Source: an archaeon (GTDB taxonomy: Archaea; Nanobdellota; Nanobdellia; Woesearchaeales; GW2011-AR9). Taken from it: a stretch of 5,355 bases of DNA. The notes beneath the pieces are model-generated. The model worked only from the letters and a program-made list of their open reading frames with translations. It made no database searches and was not told the origin of the DNA. A program made the position numbers and the translations under genes. Where the stretch lies: the NCBI GenBank assembly GCA_020053615.1, contig JAGVMW010000163.1, forward strand, positions 1-5,355. Direction: 5' to 3'. The first letter of the stretch is position 1; each line of letters begins with the position of its first letter. Below are positions 1 through 4,713 of this stretch, piece by piece.

Positions 1-3
1 CTC

Positions 4-31
4 TTTTTTCATAATAGCTACAATGTAGCTA
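4..31. repeat. T-run and short palindrome at the window edge
   Basis: A run of six T (4-9) is followed by an 8-base inverted repeat, TAGCTACA (15-22) and TGTAGCTA (24-31), around one central A. As RNA this would be a 7-bp hairpin with an AAT loop. The T-run could be the archaeal-type terminator of a gene lying upstream of the window, and the palindrome could be a protein site or a small hairpin. Nothing else here identifies it. Confidence 0.35.
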
Positions 32-113
32 AACTAGTAAATAAACTTTTCTATACTCCAGAATATAAATCAAATCGCTTCAGAATAGTGAAGTATTACG
101 AAAAAACGCAATC

Positions 114-122
114 TTTATAAAT
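114..122 (+). promoter_or_regulatory. TATA box for the ribosomal-protein operon
   Basis: TTTATAAAT is a near-ideal archaeal TATA box, preceded by A-rich sequence (101-106) that could serve as the BRE. Initiation would be expected about 25 nt downstream, near 141-148, giving an unusually long leader of roughly 155 nt before the rps13 ATG at 301. It is the best promoter candidate upstream of the operon. A short inverted repeat (CTTCA 78-82, TGAAG 89-93) lies just upstream and might be a regulator site. Confidence 0.7.
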
Positions 123-144
123 AAACTCCTGTTTTAAGAATAAA

Positions 145-300
145 GATAAGTCCGAGTTAAACGCGCATAGGACTCAAATGAGTAATAAATGAGTAAGTGT
201 AGTTTAAGTGTATTTCTCGGATAATAATATTGATAATAATATTGATAATAATATTGATAATAATATTAATACTATAATAAATCAAGAGATTAAATCAATA
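145..300 (+). promoter_or_regulatory. Long 5' leader of rps13
   Basis: This is the inferred untranslated leader between the predicted start of transcription and the rps13 ATG. It contains mutually exclusive short pairings: AGTCC (149-153) with GGACT (170-174), or ACTC (172-175) with GAGT (180-183), plus another GAGT at 191-194. The 9-mer AATGAGTAA occurs twice (177-185, 188-196). The last part is the 12-nt tandem repeat array. A ribosomal-protein autoregulatory leader is possible but is inference; the helices are short and AT-rich. No clear Shine-Dalgarno precedes the ATG at 301. Confidence 0.35.
220..267 (+). repeat. Four perfect tandem copies of a 12-nt repeat
   Basis: The unit GATAATAATATT is repeated exactly at 220-231, 232-243, 244-255 and 256-267, then breaks down into related AT-rich sequence. 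The unit length is a multiple of three, and in the rps13 frame it reads Asp-Asn-Asn-Ile without a stop. A GTG start at 208 could therefore add a 31-residue N-terminal extension to uS13. I favour a non-coding leader repeat, because the family's normal N-terminus starts at 301. Confidence 0.9.
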
Positions 301-843
301 ATGGCTGACATAAAAACCGATGCAAATTTCAGGCACTTAGTCCGTATTGCAAATGTGGACTTGCCCGGTGCTAAATCTATTCGACTAGCTTTAACCCAGA
401 TAAAAGGTGTAGGAATAAATTTTGCTGATGCTATCTGTCAAGTTGCCGGTGTAGACCAGCGCGCAAAAACCGGTTATTTAAGTTTAGATGAAGTAGCCAG
501 ATTAGAAAAAGTTCTTAATAATCCCAGTGCAAGCGGATTTCCTGATTGGATGTTAAATCGCAGAAAAGATTATGAAACTAATGAAACTAAACATCTAATT
601 ACCGGAACACTTACTTTTGTGCATGATAATGATATTAAGAGATTGAAGAAGATTAAGAACTTGAAGGGAGTAAGACATTCTTTAGGATTGCCAGTCAGAG
701 GACAGAAAACTAAAGCTCATTTCAGAAAGAATAAGGGTAAAGTAGTTGGTGTAACTAAGAAGAAGGTTGCTCCAGCTGCCGGCGGAGATAAGAAAGATGA
801 TAAGAAAGCCGGTGGAGATAAGAAAGCGGAGAAGAAGAAATAA
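301..843 (+). CDS. rps13: Small ribosomal subunit protein uS13 (archaeal S13)
   Basis: 180 residues from ATG 301. uS13 sits in the head of the 30S subunit, contacting the P-site tRNA and the intersubunit bridge to the large subunit. The N-terminal FRHLVRIANVDLPG (10-23) is the archaeal/eukaryotic S13 signature. Residues 30-50 carry the IKGVG helix-turn motif that binds 16S rRNA. A basic stretch (about 117-156, including VRGQKTKAH) matches the C-terminal RGQ motif. ATG 301 gives the family's usual start; GTG 208, in frame after a TAA at 205, would add an Asn/Asp/Ile repeat tail and is less likely. The last 25 residues form a low-complexity lysine-rich tail with two GGDKK units beyond the usual end, probably unstructured and RNA-binding. 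First gene of the operon; rps4 follows after 22 nt. Confidence 0.95.
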   Translation: MADIKTDANFRHLVRIANVDLPGAKSIRLALTQIKGVGINFADAICQVAGVDQRAKTGYLSLDEVARLEKVLNNPSASGFPDWMLNRRKDYETNETKHLITGTLTFVHDNDIKRLKKIKNLKGVRHSLGLPVRGQKTKAHFRKNKGKVVGVTKKKVAPAAGGDKKDDKKAGGDKKAEKKK

Positions 844-865
844 ACTAAGAAATAAGTGAATTACT

Positions 866-1594
866 ATGGGAGATCCAAGAAAATCAAAAAAGCAGTACAA
901 AACCCCGGCCCATCCGTGGATTAAGACTGAAATAGATGAAACTAAGATACTCAAGAAAGAGTATGGATTAACTAAAAGAAAAGAGATATTAGTAGCTAGT
1001 TCCTTCTTAAAAAAATACAAAGATATTGCTAAGAGATTAATTGCAGACAAGACTGCGCAAGGCGAGAAAGAAAAAACTCAGATGATGGATAAGCTGCAAA
1101 GATATGGTTTATTGCAGGCTGGAGCTAGTCTTGATAATGTGTTGAGTATCCAACTTAAAGACGTGTTAGAACGTAGAATTCAAAGCGTATTATTCCGAAA
1201 AGGAATGTGCCGCAGTATGAATCAGGCGCGGCAGTTTATTACTCATAGACATATAATGATTGGAGATAAAGAAATGACTGCGCCTTCTTATTTGCTTACT
1301 TCTGAAGAGGAAAGTAAGTTAGGATTTAAATCAAATTCTAGTTTATTTAATGTTGAACATCCGGAAAGAGTCAGCGTTCCTAAGAATACTGCTAAAGAGA
1401 TAAAAGAAGAAGCTGTCGCTTTGAGAAAGAAACAGTCCTTTGGAAGAGGAGGATCTGGAAAGGGCGGCCAGAGAGGAAGAAGAGAAAGTGGTAATAGGGG
1501 AATGGGTAATAGGATGGGGAACCGAAGCGGCGGGAATAACAGCGGCGGCAATAAAGGAGAAAGCAAGCCTGAAGTTAAGAGAGGAGCTAAATAA
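866..1594 (+). CDS. rps4: Small ribosomal subunit protein uS4 (archaeal S4)
   Basis: 242 residues. uS4 is a primary 16S rRNA binder that nucleates the 30S body and lines the mRNA entry channel. It opens with the archaeal MGDPRKSKKQYKTPAHPW signature. The S4 RNA-binding domain runs from about 102 (LERRIQSVLFRKG) to about 165, with the QARQFITHRHI segment at 120-130 and the SYLL strand at 141-144. Archaeal S4 proteins usually end near residue 170-190. Here residues 191-242 are an extra Gly/Arg/Asn-rich tail with GRGG, GGQRGRR and repeated GNR units, resembling an RGG-type disordered RNA-binding tail. There is no strong Shine-Dalgarno before ATG 866. The gene ends 2 nt before rps11, so the two are probably translationally coupled. 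Family assignment is secure. Confidence 0.96.
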   Translation: MGDPRKSKKQYKTPAHPWIKTEIDETKILKKEYGLTKRKEILVASSFLKKYKDIAKRLIADKTAQGEKEKTQMMDKLQRYGLLQAGASLDNVLSIQLKDVLERRIQSVLFRKGMCRSMNQARQFITHRHIMIGDKEMTAPSYLLTSEEESKLGFKSNSSLFNVEHPERVSVPKNTAKEIKEEAVALRKKQSFGRGGSGKGGQRGRRESGNRGMGNRMGNRSGGNNSGGNKGESKPEVKRGAK

Positions 1595-1596
1595 AC

Positions 1597-2070
1597 ATGA
1601 GAACGGATAGTACTTCACAAGGTGCACAAAAGCCTCGAGAAAGGTTTGGAAGATATGAACAGAGATATGATACTCCAGGACAGAAAATTCGCTGGGGGAT
1701 TGCTCACATTTTATCTACTTATAATAATACAATAATTACAGTTACTGACGTTACCGGCACAGAAACTTTAGCCCGGTCTAGCGGCGGACAGATGGTTACC
1801 GCAGACAGATTAGAAAGTTCTCCTACTGCTGCGTTGGGCGCAGCTAAGAAAGTAGCAGAGATTTTACGAGAGAAAGGAATTAATGGTCTTTATATCAAAG
1901 TAAGAGCTCGAGGCGGAAATAACATTTCCAAGAGCACCGGTCCGGGAGCGCAAGCAGCTATACGCGCTTTATCTAGAGAAGGATTCAGAATCGGAAGAAT
2001 CGAAGAAGTAACTCCTGAGCCGCACAATGGATGCAGGATGAAAGGCGGAAGAAGAGGAAGGAGAGTATAA
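1597..2070 (+). CDS. rps11: Small ribosomal subunit protein uS11 (archaeal S11)
   Basis: 157 residues. uS11 lies on the 30S platform near the E site and helps shape the mRNA exit. The core begins at about residue 33 (WGIAHILSTYNNTIITVTDVTG), with the SSGGQMV loop and the GPGAQAAIRAL rRNA-binding motif in the second half. It ends with the archaeal KGGRRGRRV tail. An N-terminal extension of about 25-30 polar residues precedes the core; ATG 1597 is kept because it lies 2 nt after the rps4 stop. Two departures are visible: RARGGNN where RAPGGN is usual, and PHNGCR near the end, an Asn-Gly version more typical of bacterial S11 than the archaeal Asp-Gly. Those comparisons rest on remembered family consensus. 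Confidence 0.95.
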   Translation: MRTDSTSQGAQKPRERFGRYEQRYDTPGQKIRWGIAHILSTYNNTIITVTDVTGTETLARSSGGQMVTADRLESSPTAALGAAKKVAEILREKGINGLYIKVRARGGNNISKSTGPGAQAAIRALSREGFRIGRIEEVTPEPHNGCRMKGGRRGRRV

Positions 2071-2072
2071 AT
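2066..2072 (+). promoter_or_regulatory. Possible internal TATA box before rpoD
   Basis: TATAAAT overlaps the rps11 stop codon and follows a purine-rich stretch. It is well placed to start transcription near 2093-2098 in the 73-nt gap ahead of rpoD. It could give rpoD and the downstream genes a secondary promoter, but AT-rich DNA produces such matches by chance. Confidence 0.25.
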
Positions 2073-2102
2073 CAATTATGTTAATATTTACAATTTACAT
2101 TC

Positions 2103-2134
2103 ATAAGACAAATCAGAGATAAGACAAATCAGAG
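2103..2134 (+). repeat. Perfect 16-nt tandem duplication upstream of rpoD
   Basis: ATAAGACAAATCAGAG occurs twice head to tail (2103-2118, 2119-2134) with no mismatch. The second copy runs into the GAGG Shine-Dalgarno-like sequence (2132-2135) that serves ATG 2144. It is either a recent slippage or duplication event, which would also have copied most of the ribosome-binding region, or a repeated regulatory site. Confidence 0.9.
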
Positions 2135-2143
2135 GATACAAAA

Positions 2144-2929
2144 ATGGTCCTAAAACTGGAAAAAATAAAAGAAGAACGAAAGAAGAACAAGTTATCATTC
2201 CTGCTCAAAGGCACTGATGAAGTTTTTGCCAATACTTTAAGAAGATTGATTATTGAAGAAGTTCCTACTTTAGCTGTGGAAGATGTAGAAATTAAAGATA
2301 ATAATTCTGCTTTGTATGATGAGATGTTAGGATTGAGATTAGGATTGATTCCAATCAAGACTGACTTAAAGAGTTATGAATTGAAAGAGAAGTGCAAGTG
2401 TGCTGGTGCGGGATGCGCCAAATGTGAGTTGAAATTAACGCTTAAAGTAGGCAAGAAAGGTTATGTTTATGCTGAGGATGCGCACAGCGCAGATCCGGAA
2501 TGTACTTTTGTGTATCCTAAGATGCCGGTTACTAAATTATTGGCGAAACAGAAAGTTGATTTGACTATGACTGCCGTTTTAGGATTGGGAAAAGTTCATG
2601 CTAAATGGAGTCCAGGATGGGCGTTCTATAAACGAGAGCCTTCATTCAAAATTGACGGAAAAGTAGCTGATGCAGAGAAGATTGTTAAAGCTTGTCCTTT
2701 AGGCATCTTTGAACAGAAAGGAAGTTCAGTCACTATTAATAAAGATAAGTTGTATGATTGTCATGAATGTTTACAATGTATTGATTTGGATAAAAATATC
2801 ACTTTTGAAGAAACCGGAAATTTCATTTTCACTTTAGAAAGCTGGGGTCAATTAACCTGTAAAGAGATACTTAACCAGAGTGCAGATATTTTCCTAGCTA
2901 AAATCGAAGAGATGGAGAGTTTGATTTAG
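2144..2929 (+). CDS. rpoD: DNA-directed RNA polymerase subunit D (Rpo3), Fe-S type
   Basis: 261 residues. RpoD is the archaeal counterpart of bacterial alpha and eukaryotic Rpb3; it heterodimerises with RpoL and, with RpoN and RpoP, forms the assembly platform of RNA polymerase. The dimerisation-domain motif NTLRRLIIEEVPTLAVEDVEI is at 30-50 and GLRLGLIPI at 63-71. A cysteine cluster CKCAGAGCAKC (84-94) resembles the CxC...CxxC insertion known in several archaeal D subunits. The ferredoxin-like domain, about 165-220, keeps four cysteines: C184 in KACP, and C206, C209, C212 in CHECLQC. That set is compatible with one [4Fe-4S] cluster, which in characterised archaeal D subunits stabilises assembly. 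ATG 2144 has GAGG 8 nt upstream. The stop is 2 nt before rpl18e. This is not the bacterial sigma factor of the same symbol. Confidence 0.96.
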   Translation: MVLKLEKIKEERKKNKLSFLLKGTDEVFANTLRRLIIEEVPTLAVEDVEIKDNNSALYDEMLGLRLGLIPIKTDLKSYELKEKCKCAGAGCAKCELKLTLKVGKKGYVYAEDAHSADPECTFVYPKMPVTKLLAKQKVDLTMTAVLGLGKVHAKWSPGWAFYKREPSFKIDGKVADAEKIVKACPLGIFEQKGSSVTINKDKLYDCHECLQCIDLDKNITFEETGNFIFTLESWGQLTCKEILNQSADIFLAKIEEMESLI

Positions 2930-2931
2930 AT

Positions 2932-3291
2932 ATGGCAAAACGAACTGGTCCGAGCAACTATCAATTGCAATTATTGTTAGATCAACTTAGACCTGTCGCT
3001 CTTAAAAACAAGTTTTGGAAGAGAGTAGCGGAGGAAGTTAATAGGCCGACAAGACAGAGAAGAGAAGTTAATGTGTATAAAATTGATCAGTTTGCTCAAA
3101 ATGGCGAGACGGTTTTAGTGCCGGGAAAAGTGTTGAGTGTAGGAGAGCTGACTAAGAAAGTGGATGTGGCGGCTATGAATTTTTCTGCTGGCGCTAAAGA
3201 TAAGATCCTGAATGCTAAAGGCAAAGTTTTATCTATCGTTGAATTATTGCAGAAGAATCCGGAAGGAAAGAAAGTTAGAATATTGGGATGA
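2932..3291 (+). CDS. rpl18e: Large ribosomal subunit protein eL18 (L18e)
   Basis: 119 residues, the usual length for archaeal L18e, a 50S protein shared by archaea and eukaryotes but absent from bacteria. The family features are an N-terminal helix with Asn/Leu-rich RTGPSNYQLQLLLDQL, the RPTRQRREVNVYKID segment (about 38-52), and the TVLVPGKVLSVGEL strand-turn (about 60-73), which resembles the fold of uL15. It begins 2 nt after the rpoD stop, which indicates co-transcription and probably coupled translation. Nothing appears truncated. Confidence 0.95.
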   Translation: MAKRTGPSNYQLQLLLDQLRPVALKNKFWKRVAEEVNRPTRQRREVNVYKIDQFAQNGETVLVPGKVLSVGELTKKVDVAAMNFSAGAKDKILNAKGKVLSIVELLQKNPEGKKVRILG

Positions 3292-3304
3292 TTATACTAA
3301 AAGA

Positions 3305-3312
3305 TATAAATA
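3305..3312 (+). promoter_or_regulatory. Possible internal TATA box before rpl13
   Basis: TATAAATA lies in the 46-nt gap between rpl18e and rpl13. Its spacing would put a start near 3330-3335, making an almost leaderless rpl13 transcript from ATG 3338. No Shine-Dalgarno is visible in front of rpl13, which fits leaderless or near-leaderless translation, but the site is unproven in AT-rich DNA. Confidence 0.35.
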
Positions 3313-3337
3313 ACTATACATTCACGAGAATATAACT

Positions 3338-3766
3338 ATGACCAAAATATATAACGGCGAGGGATTAATCTTGGGACGAGTGGCTAGTGTTATTGCTAAA
3401 GAAGTCCTTTTAGGAGAAGAAGTTGTTGTAGTTAATTGTGAAAAAATGGTTATTAGTGGTAGGAAAACCAATACTGTTGCCCGTGAGAAATGGAAATGGG
3501 ACCGCCGAGGGTATCCGTTAAAGAGTCCTAAGTACAGCCGCCGACCAGATAAGTTTGTGAGAATGACCATTCGTAGGATGCTACCGTGGAAGATTCCACG
3601 TGGTAAAGAGGTATTTCATAATATTAAGTGCTTCATTGGGGTTCCAGCAGGGATGGAAGGACAGAATATGATTCAGCCTAAAGGGGCACAGGCTAAGAAG
3701 TTGCCTACTTTGAATTATATGACTGTGGGAGAAGTATGCCACAGTTTAAGTGGAAAAGATTATTAG
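3338..3766 (+). CDS. rpl13: Large ribosomal subunit protein uL13
   Basis: 142 residues, typical for archaeal L13, an early 23S rRNA-binding assembly protein. Visible family elements are LILGRVASVIAKEVL followed by GEEVVVVNCEKMVISG (11-41), the WDRRGYPLKSPKYSRRPDK basic loop (54-72), MTIRRMLPWKIPRGKEVF (76-93), and a C-terminal LPTLNYMTVGEVC segment. In archaea this gene regularly precedes rps9, as here, with a 10-nt gap. Start at ATG 3338 matches the normal family N-terminus. Confidence 0.95.
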   Translation: MTKIYNGEGLILGRVASVIAKEVLLGEEVVVVNCEKMVISGRKTNTVAREKWKWDRRGYPLKSPKYSRRPDKFVRMTIRRMLPWKIPRGKEVFHNIKCFIGVPAGMEGQNMIQPKGAQAKKLPTLNYMTVGEVCHSLSGKDY

Positions 3767-3776
3767 GTGAAAATTT

Positions 3777-4169
3777 ATGAAAACCATCATTACTAAAGGA
3801 AAAAGAAAACAGGCCATTGCTCGAGCAGCATTGAGAGAAGGCAAAGGCAAAGTGAAGGTAAACGGAGTTTTGATAAATGATTATTTTAATCACTATTTGG
3901 CATTGAGAGTTATGGAACCTTTAATTTTGGCTGGTGAACTGGCTAATAAAGTTAATATTAATCTTAATGTTATGGGCGGTGGAGTGAGTGGACAAGCTGA
4001 TGCGGTTCGTTTGGCTATCGCCCGAGCTTTAGTTGAATTTGATAAGAGTTTGGAGACGGTATTTGGCGAGTATGACAGATTATTGTTAGTTGCAGATGTT
4101 AGACAGAACGAAACATCTAAGCCAAACGATTCAAAGCCAAGAGCTAAGAGACAGAAGTCTTACAGGTGA
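3777..4169 (+). CDS. rps9: Small ribosomal subunit protein uS9 (archaeal S9)
   Basis: 130 residues, normal length. uS9 is in the 30S head, and its C-terminal tail reaches the P-site tRNA anticodon loop. The N-terminal GKRKQAIARAALREGKGKVKVNG (8-30) is the S9 signature. VMGGGVSGQADAVRLAIARAL (65-85) is the conserved Gly-rich turn and helix. The essential tail RAKRQKSYR is intact at the end. The stretch before the tail (TSKPNDSKP) replaces the more usual Lys/Gly-rich linker, from memory of the family. GGTGA (3766-3770) may act as a weak ribosome-binding site for ATG 3777. The stop at 4167-4169 is only 7 nt from the left end of the first inverted-repeat element. Confidence 0.95.
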   Translation: MKTIITKGKRKQAIARAALREGKGKVKVNGVLINDYFNHYLALRVMEPLILAGELANKVNINLNVMGGGVSGQADAVRLAIARALVEFDKSLETVFGEYDRLLLVADVRQNETSKPNDSKPRAKRQKSYR

Positions 4170-4176
4170 AGATTCA

Positions 4177-4347
4177 ATATTATTTAACATCATCAGGTCA
4201 AAACCTAGTTCATTAACGGAAGCGAGCTCGTCGCTGGGGTAAACTCGACTGCGGTCTCCTAATGTTGCTGATGCAACAGGTTGCCCCTACGGGGAAGCAG
4301 AGCAATCGATAATGACATAAGTGGTTTTGAAGATGCTAAATAAATAT
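4177..4347 (+). mobile_element. Structured inverted-repeat element, copy 1 (diverged MITE-like)
   Basis: A 171-bp non-coding element fills the gap between rps9 and rpoN. The outer arms are 4177-4191 and 4332-4347, which pair except for one A-C mismatch (4187/4336) and one bulged A (4344). Inside come an asymmetric loop ATCAGG (4192-4197) opposite A4331, then an 8-bp stem TCAAAACC (4198-4205) with GGTTTTGA (4323-4330), then TCATTA (4210-4215) with TAATGA (4310-4315). The interior contains hairpins at 4221-4235 (AGCGA/TCGCT), 4263-4278 (TGTTGC/GCAACA) and 4284-4294 (CCCC/GGGG), with TCGACTGC (4245-4252) able to pair across to GCAG and TCGA (4297-4309). It shares ends, internal loop and apical motif with the copy behind rpoN, in the same orientation. 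No clear flanking target duplication remains. It has no plausible ORF. Confidence 0.8.
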
Positions 4348-4352
4348 GAAAT

Positions 4353-4357
4353 GAGGT
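4353..4357 (+). promoter_or_regulatory. Shine-Dalgarno site of rpoN
   Basis: GAGGT lies 7 nt before ATG 4365 and fixes the rpoN start. It begins only 5 nt beyond the right end of copy 1. The AT-rich right arm itself (TAAATAAATA, 4337-4346) could double as a TATA-like box, which would give a near-leaderless rpoN transcript; that part is speculative. Confidence 0.7.
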
Positions 4358-4364
4358 ACAAAAT

Positions 4365-4562
4365 ATGATAATACCTATTCGTTGTTTTAGTTGTGGCAAA
4401 CCTATTGGGCACCTCTGGGAAGAGTTCAATGAGAGAAGAGAAAAAGGCGATGATACTAAGAAGGTTTTGGACTCTTTAGGTGTGGAGCGATATTGCTGCC
4501 GCGGCGTATTCTTAGGGCATGTAGAATTGATTGATATTGCCGGCGAGTTTAAGAGGGGGTAA
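4365..4562 (+). CDS. rpoN: DNA-directed RNA polymerase subunit N (Rpo10/Rpb10)
   Basis: 65 residues, the standard size. RpoN is a small zinc-binding subunit that docks on the D-L-P assembly platform of archaeal RNA polymerase. MIIPIRCFSCGKPIGHLWEEF (1-21) and RYCCRGVFLGHVELID (42-57) are diagnostic, with the four zinc ligands C7, C10, C44 and C45 (CxxC plus CC) all present. The usual motif is RYCCRRM; here the second Arg after CC is Gly (R46-G47). Start ATG 4365 is fixed by the GAGGT site and the invariant N-terminus. The gene belongs after rps9 in the archaeal operon, but it is flanked on both sides by related inverted-repeat elements, so its transcript would carry a folded structure at each end. 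It is unrelated to bacterial sigma-54 despite the symbol. Confidence 0.96.
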   Translation: MIIPIRCFSCGKPIGHLWEEFNERREKGDDTKKVLDSLGVERYCCRGVFLGHVELIDIAGEFKRG

Positions 4563-4564
4563 GG

Positions 4565-4584
4565 TTGTTTTTATTGTATTTTTC
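4565..4584 (+). terminator. T-rich terminator after rpoN
   Basis: Two runs of five T (4568-4572 and 4579-4583) within a T-rich stretch begin just after the rpoN stop (4560-4562). Archaeal termination typically uses such U-tracts without an obligatory hairpin. The second run is part of the 8-bp sequence duplicated around copy 2, so the element appears to have inserted within the terminator, leaving another T5 run on its right (4716-4720). Confidence 0.6.
4577..4584 (+). repeat. Left target-site duplication of copy 2
   Basis: TATTTTTC directly abuts the left terminal inverted repeat and is identical to 4714-4721. It is interpreted as one half of an 8-bp target-site duplication made on insertion. 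Confidence 0.75.
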
Positions 4585-4713
4585 GTATTTGTTTAGCATC
4601 ATAAGGTCGAAATCCATTCGATTACGACATAGAGAGCGACAGAGGGTTGTCTCTTACGGAGATGTCGCTCTTATGATTTTATGGCGAGGATTTCGAAGAT
4701 GCTAAACAAATAC
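4585..4713 (+). mobile_element. MITE-like structured element, copy 2 with 8-bp target duplication
   Basis: A 129-bp non-coding element. GTATTTGTTTAGCATC (4585-4600) is perfectly complementary to 4698-4713, giving 16-bp terminal inverted repeats. Next come the asymmetric loop ATAAGG (4601-4606) opposite A4697, and a perfect 9-bp stem TCGAAATCC (4607-4615) with GGATTTCGA (4688-4696). A distal hairpin pairs AGAGCGACA (4633-4641) with TGTCGCTCT (4663-4671), extended by CATA/TATG around a bulged G4632. It is topped by a one-sided GAGGGTTG bulge (4642-4649), the TCTC/GAGA stem and a TTACG loop (4654-4658). TATTTTTC occurs on both flanks exactly at the boundaries. No transposase or usable ORF is inside, so it would be a non-autonomous element moved in trans. 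The family of the supplying transposase cannot be told from the sequence. Confidence 0.85.

Noticed and set aside
14..50. Third copy of the inverted-repeat element at the left edge (GCTAAAC near 28-34)
   Set aside because: Only seven bases match the right arm, and the palindrome there is different and complete within 17 bases.
178..224. Two tiny upstream ORFs (178-192 and 189-224) overlapping as ATGA
   Set aside because: They are 4 and 11 codons in AT-rich DNA with no ribosome-binding site; chance is a sufficient explanation.
220..267. CRISPR array
   Set aside because: The 12-nt units are directly contiguous without spacers and are far shorter than CRISPR repeats.
208..300. N-terminal extension of uS13 from GTG 208
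   Set aside because: The extension is a low-complexity translation of the 12-nt repeat, lacks a Shine-Dalgarno, and the family N-terminus fits ATG 301. It is kept only as an alternative.
682..2358. Open frames on the minus strand opposite rps13, rps4, rps11 and rpoD
   Set aside because: Their translations are hydrophobic, low-complexity products antisense to well-conserved genes, with no family resemblance.
4276..4303. Resemblance of copy 1 (CAGG ... GGGGAAGCAG) to helix 8 of SRP RNA
   Set aside because: The spacing of the CAGG and AGCA strands does not fit the SRP symmetric loop, there is no GNRA loop, no Alu-type domain, and copy 2 lacks the AAGCAG part.
4170..4364. tRNA or RNase P RNA in the rps9-rpoN gap
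   Set aside because: No T-loop GTTCRA with acceptor stem and no RNase P conserved regions could be found; the arms match the second element instead.
4177..4713. Kink-turn, box C/D, H/ACA or bulge-helix-bulge intron in the two elements
   Set aside because: The internal loop lacks the tandem GA/AG arrangement next to the stems, no RTGATGA/CTGA pair or terminal ACA is found at the right place, and there is no 3-4-3 bulge-helix-bulge.
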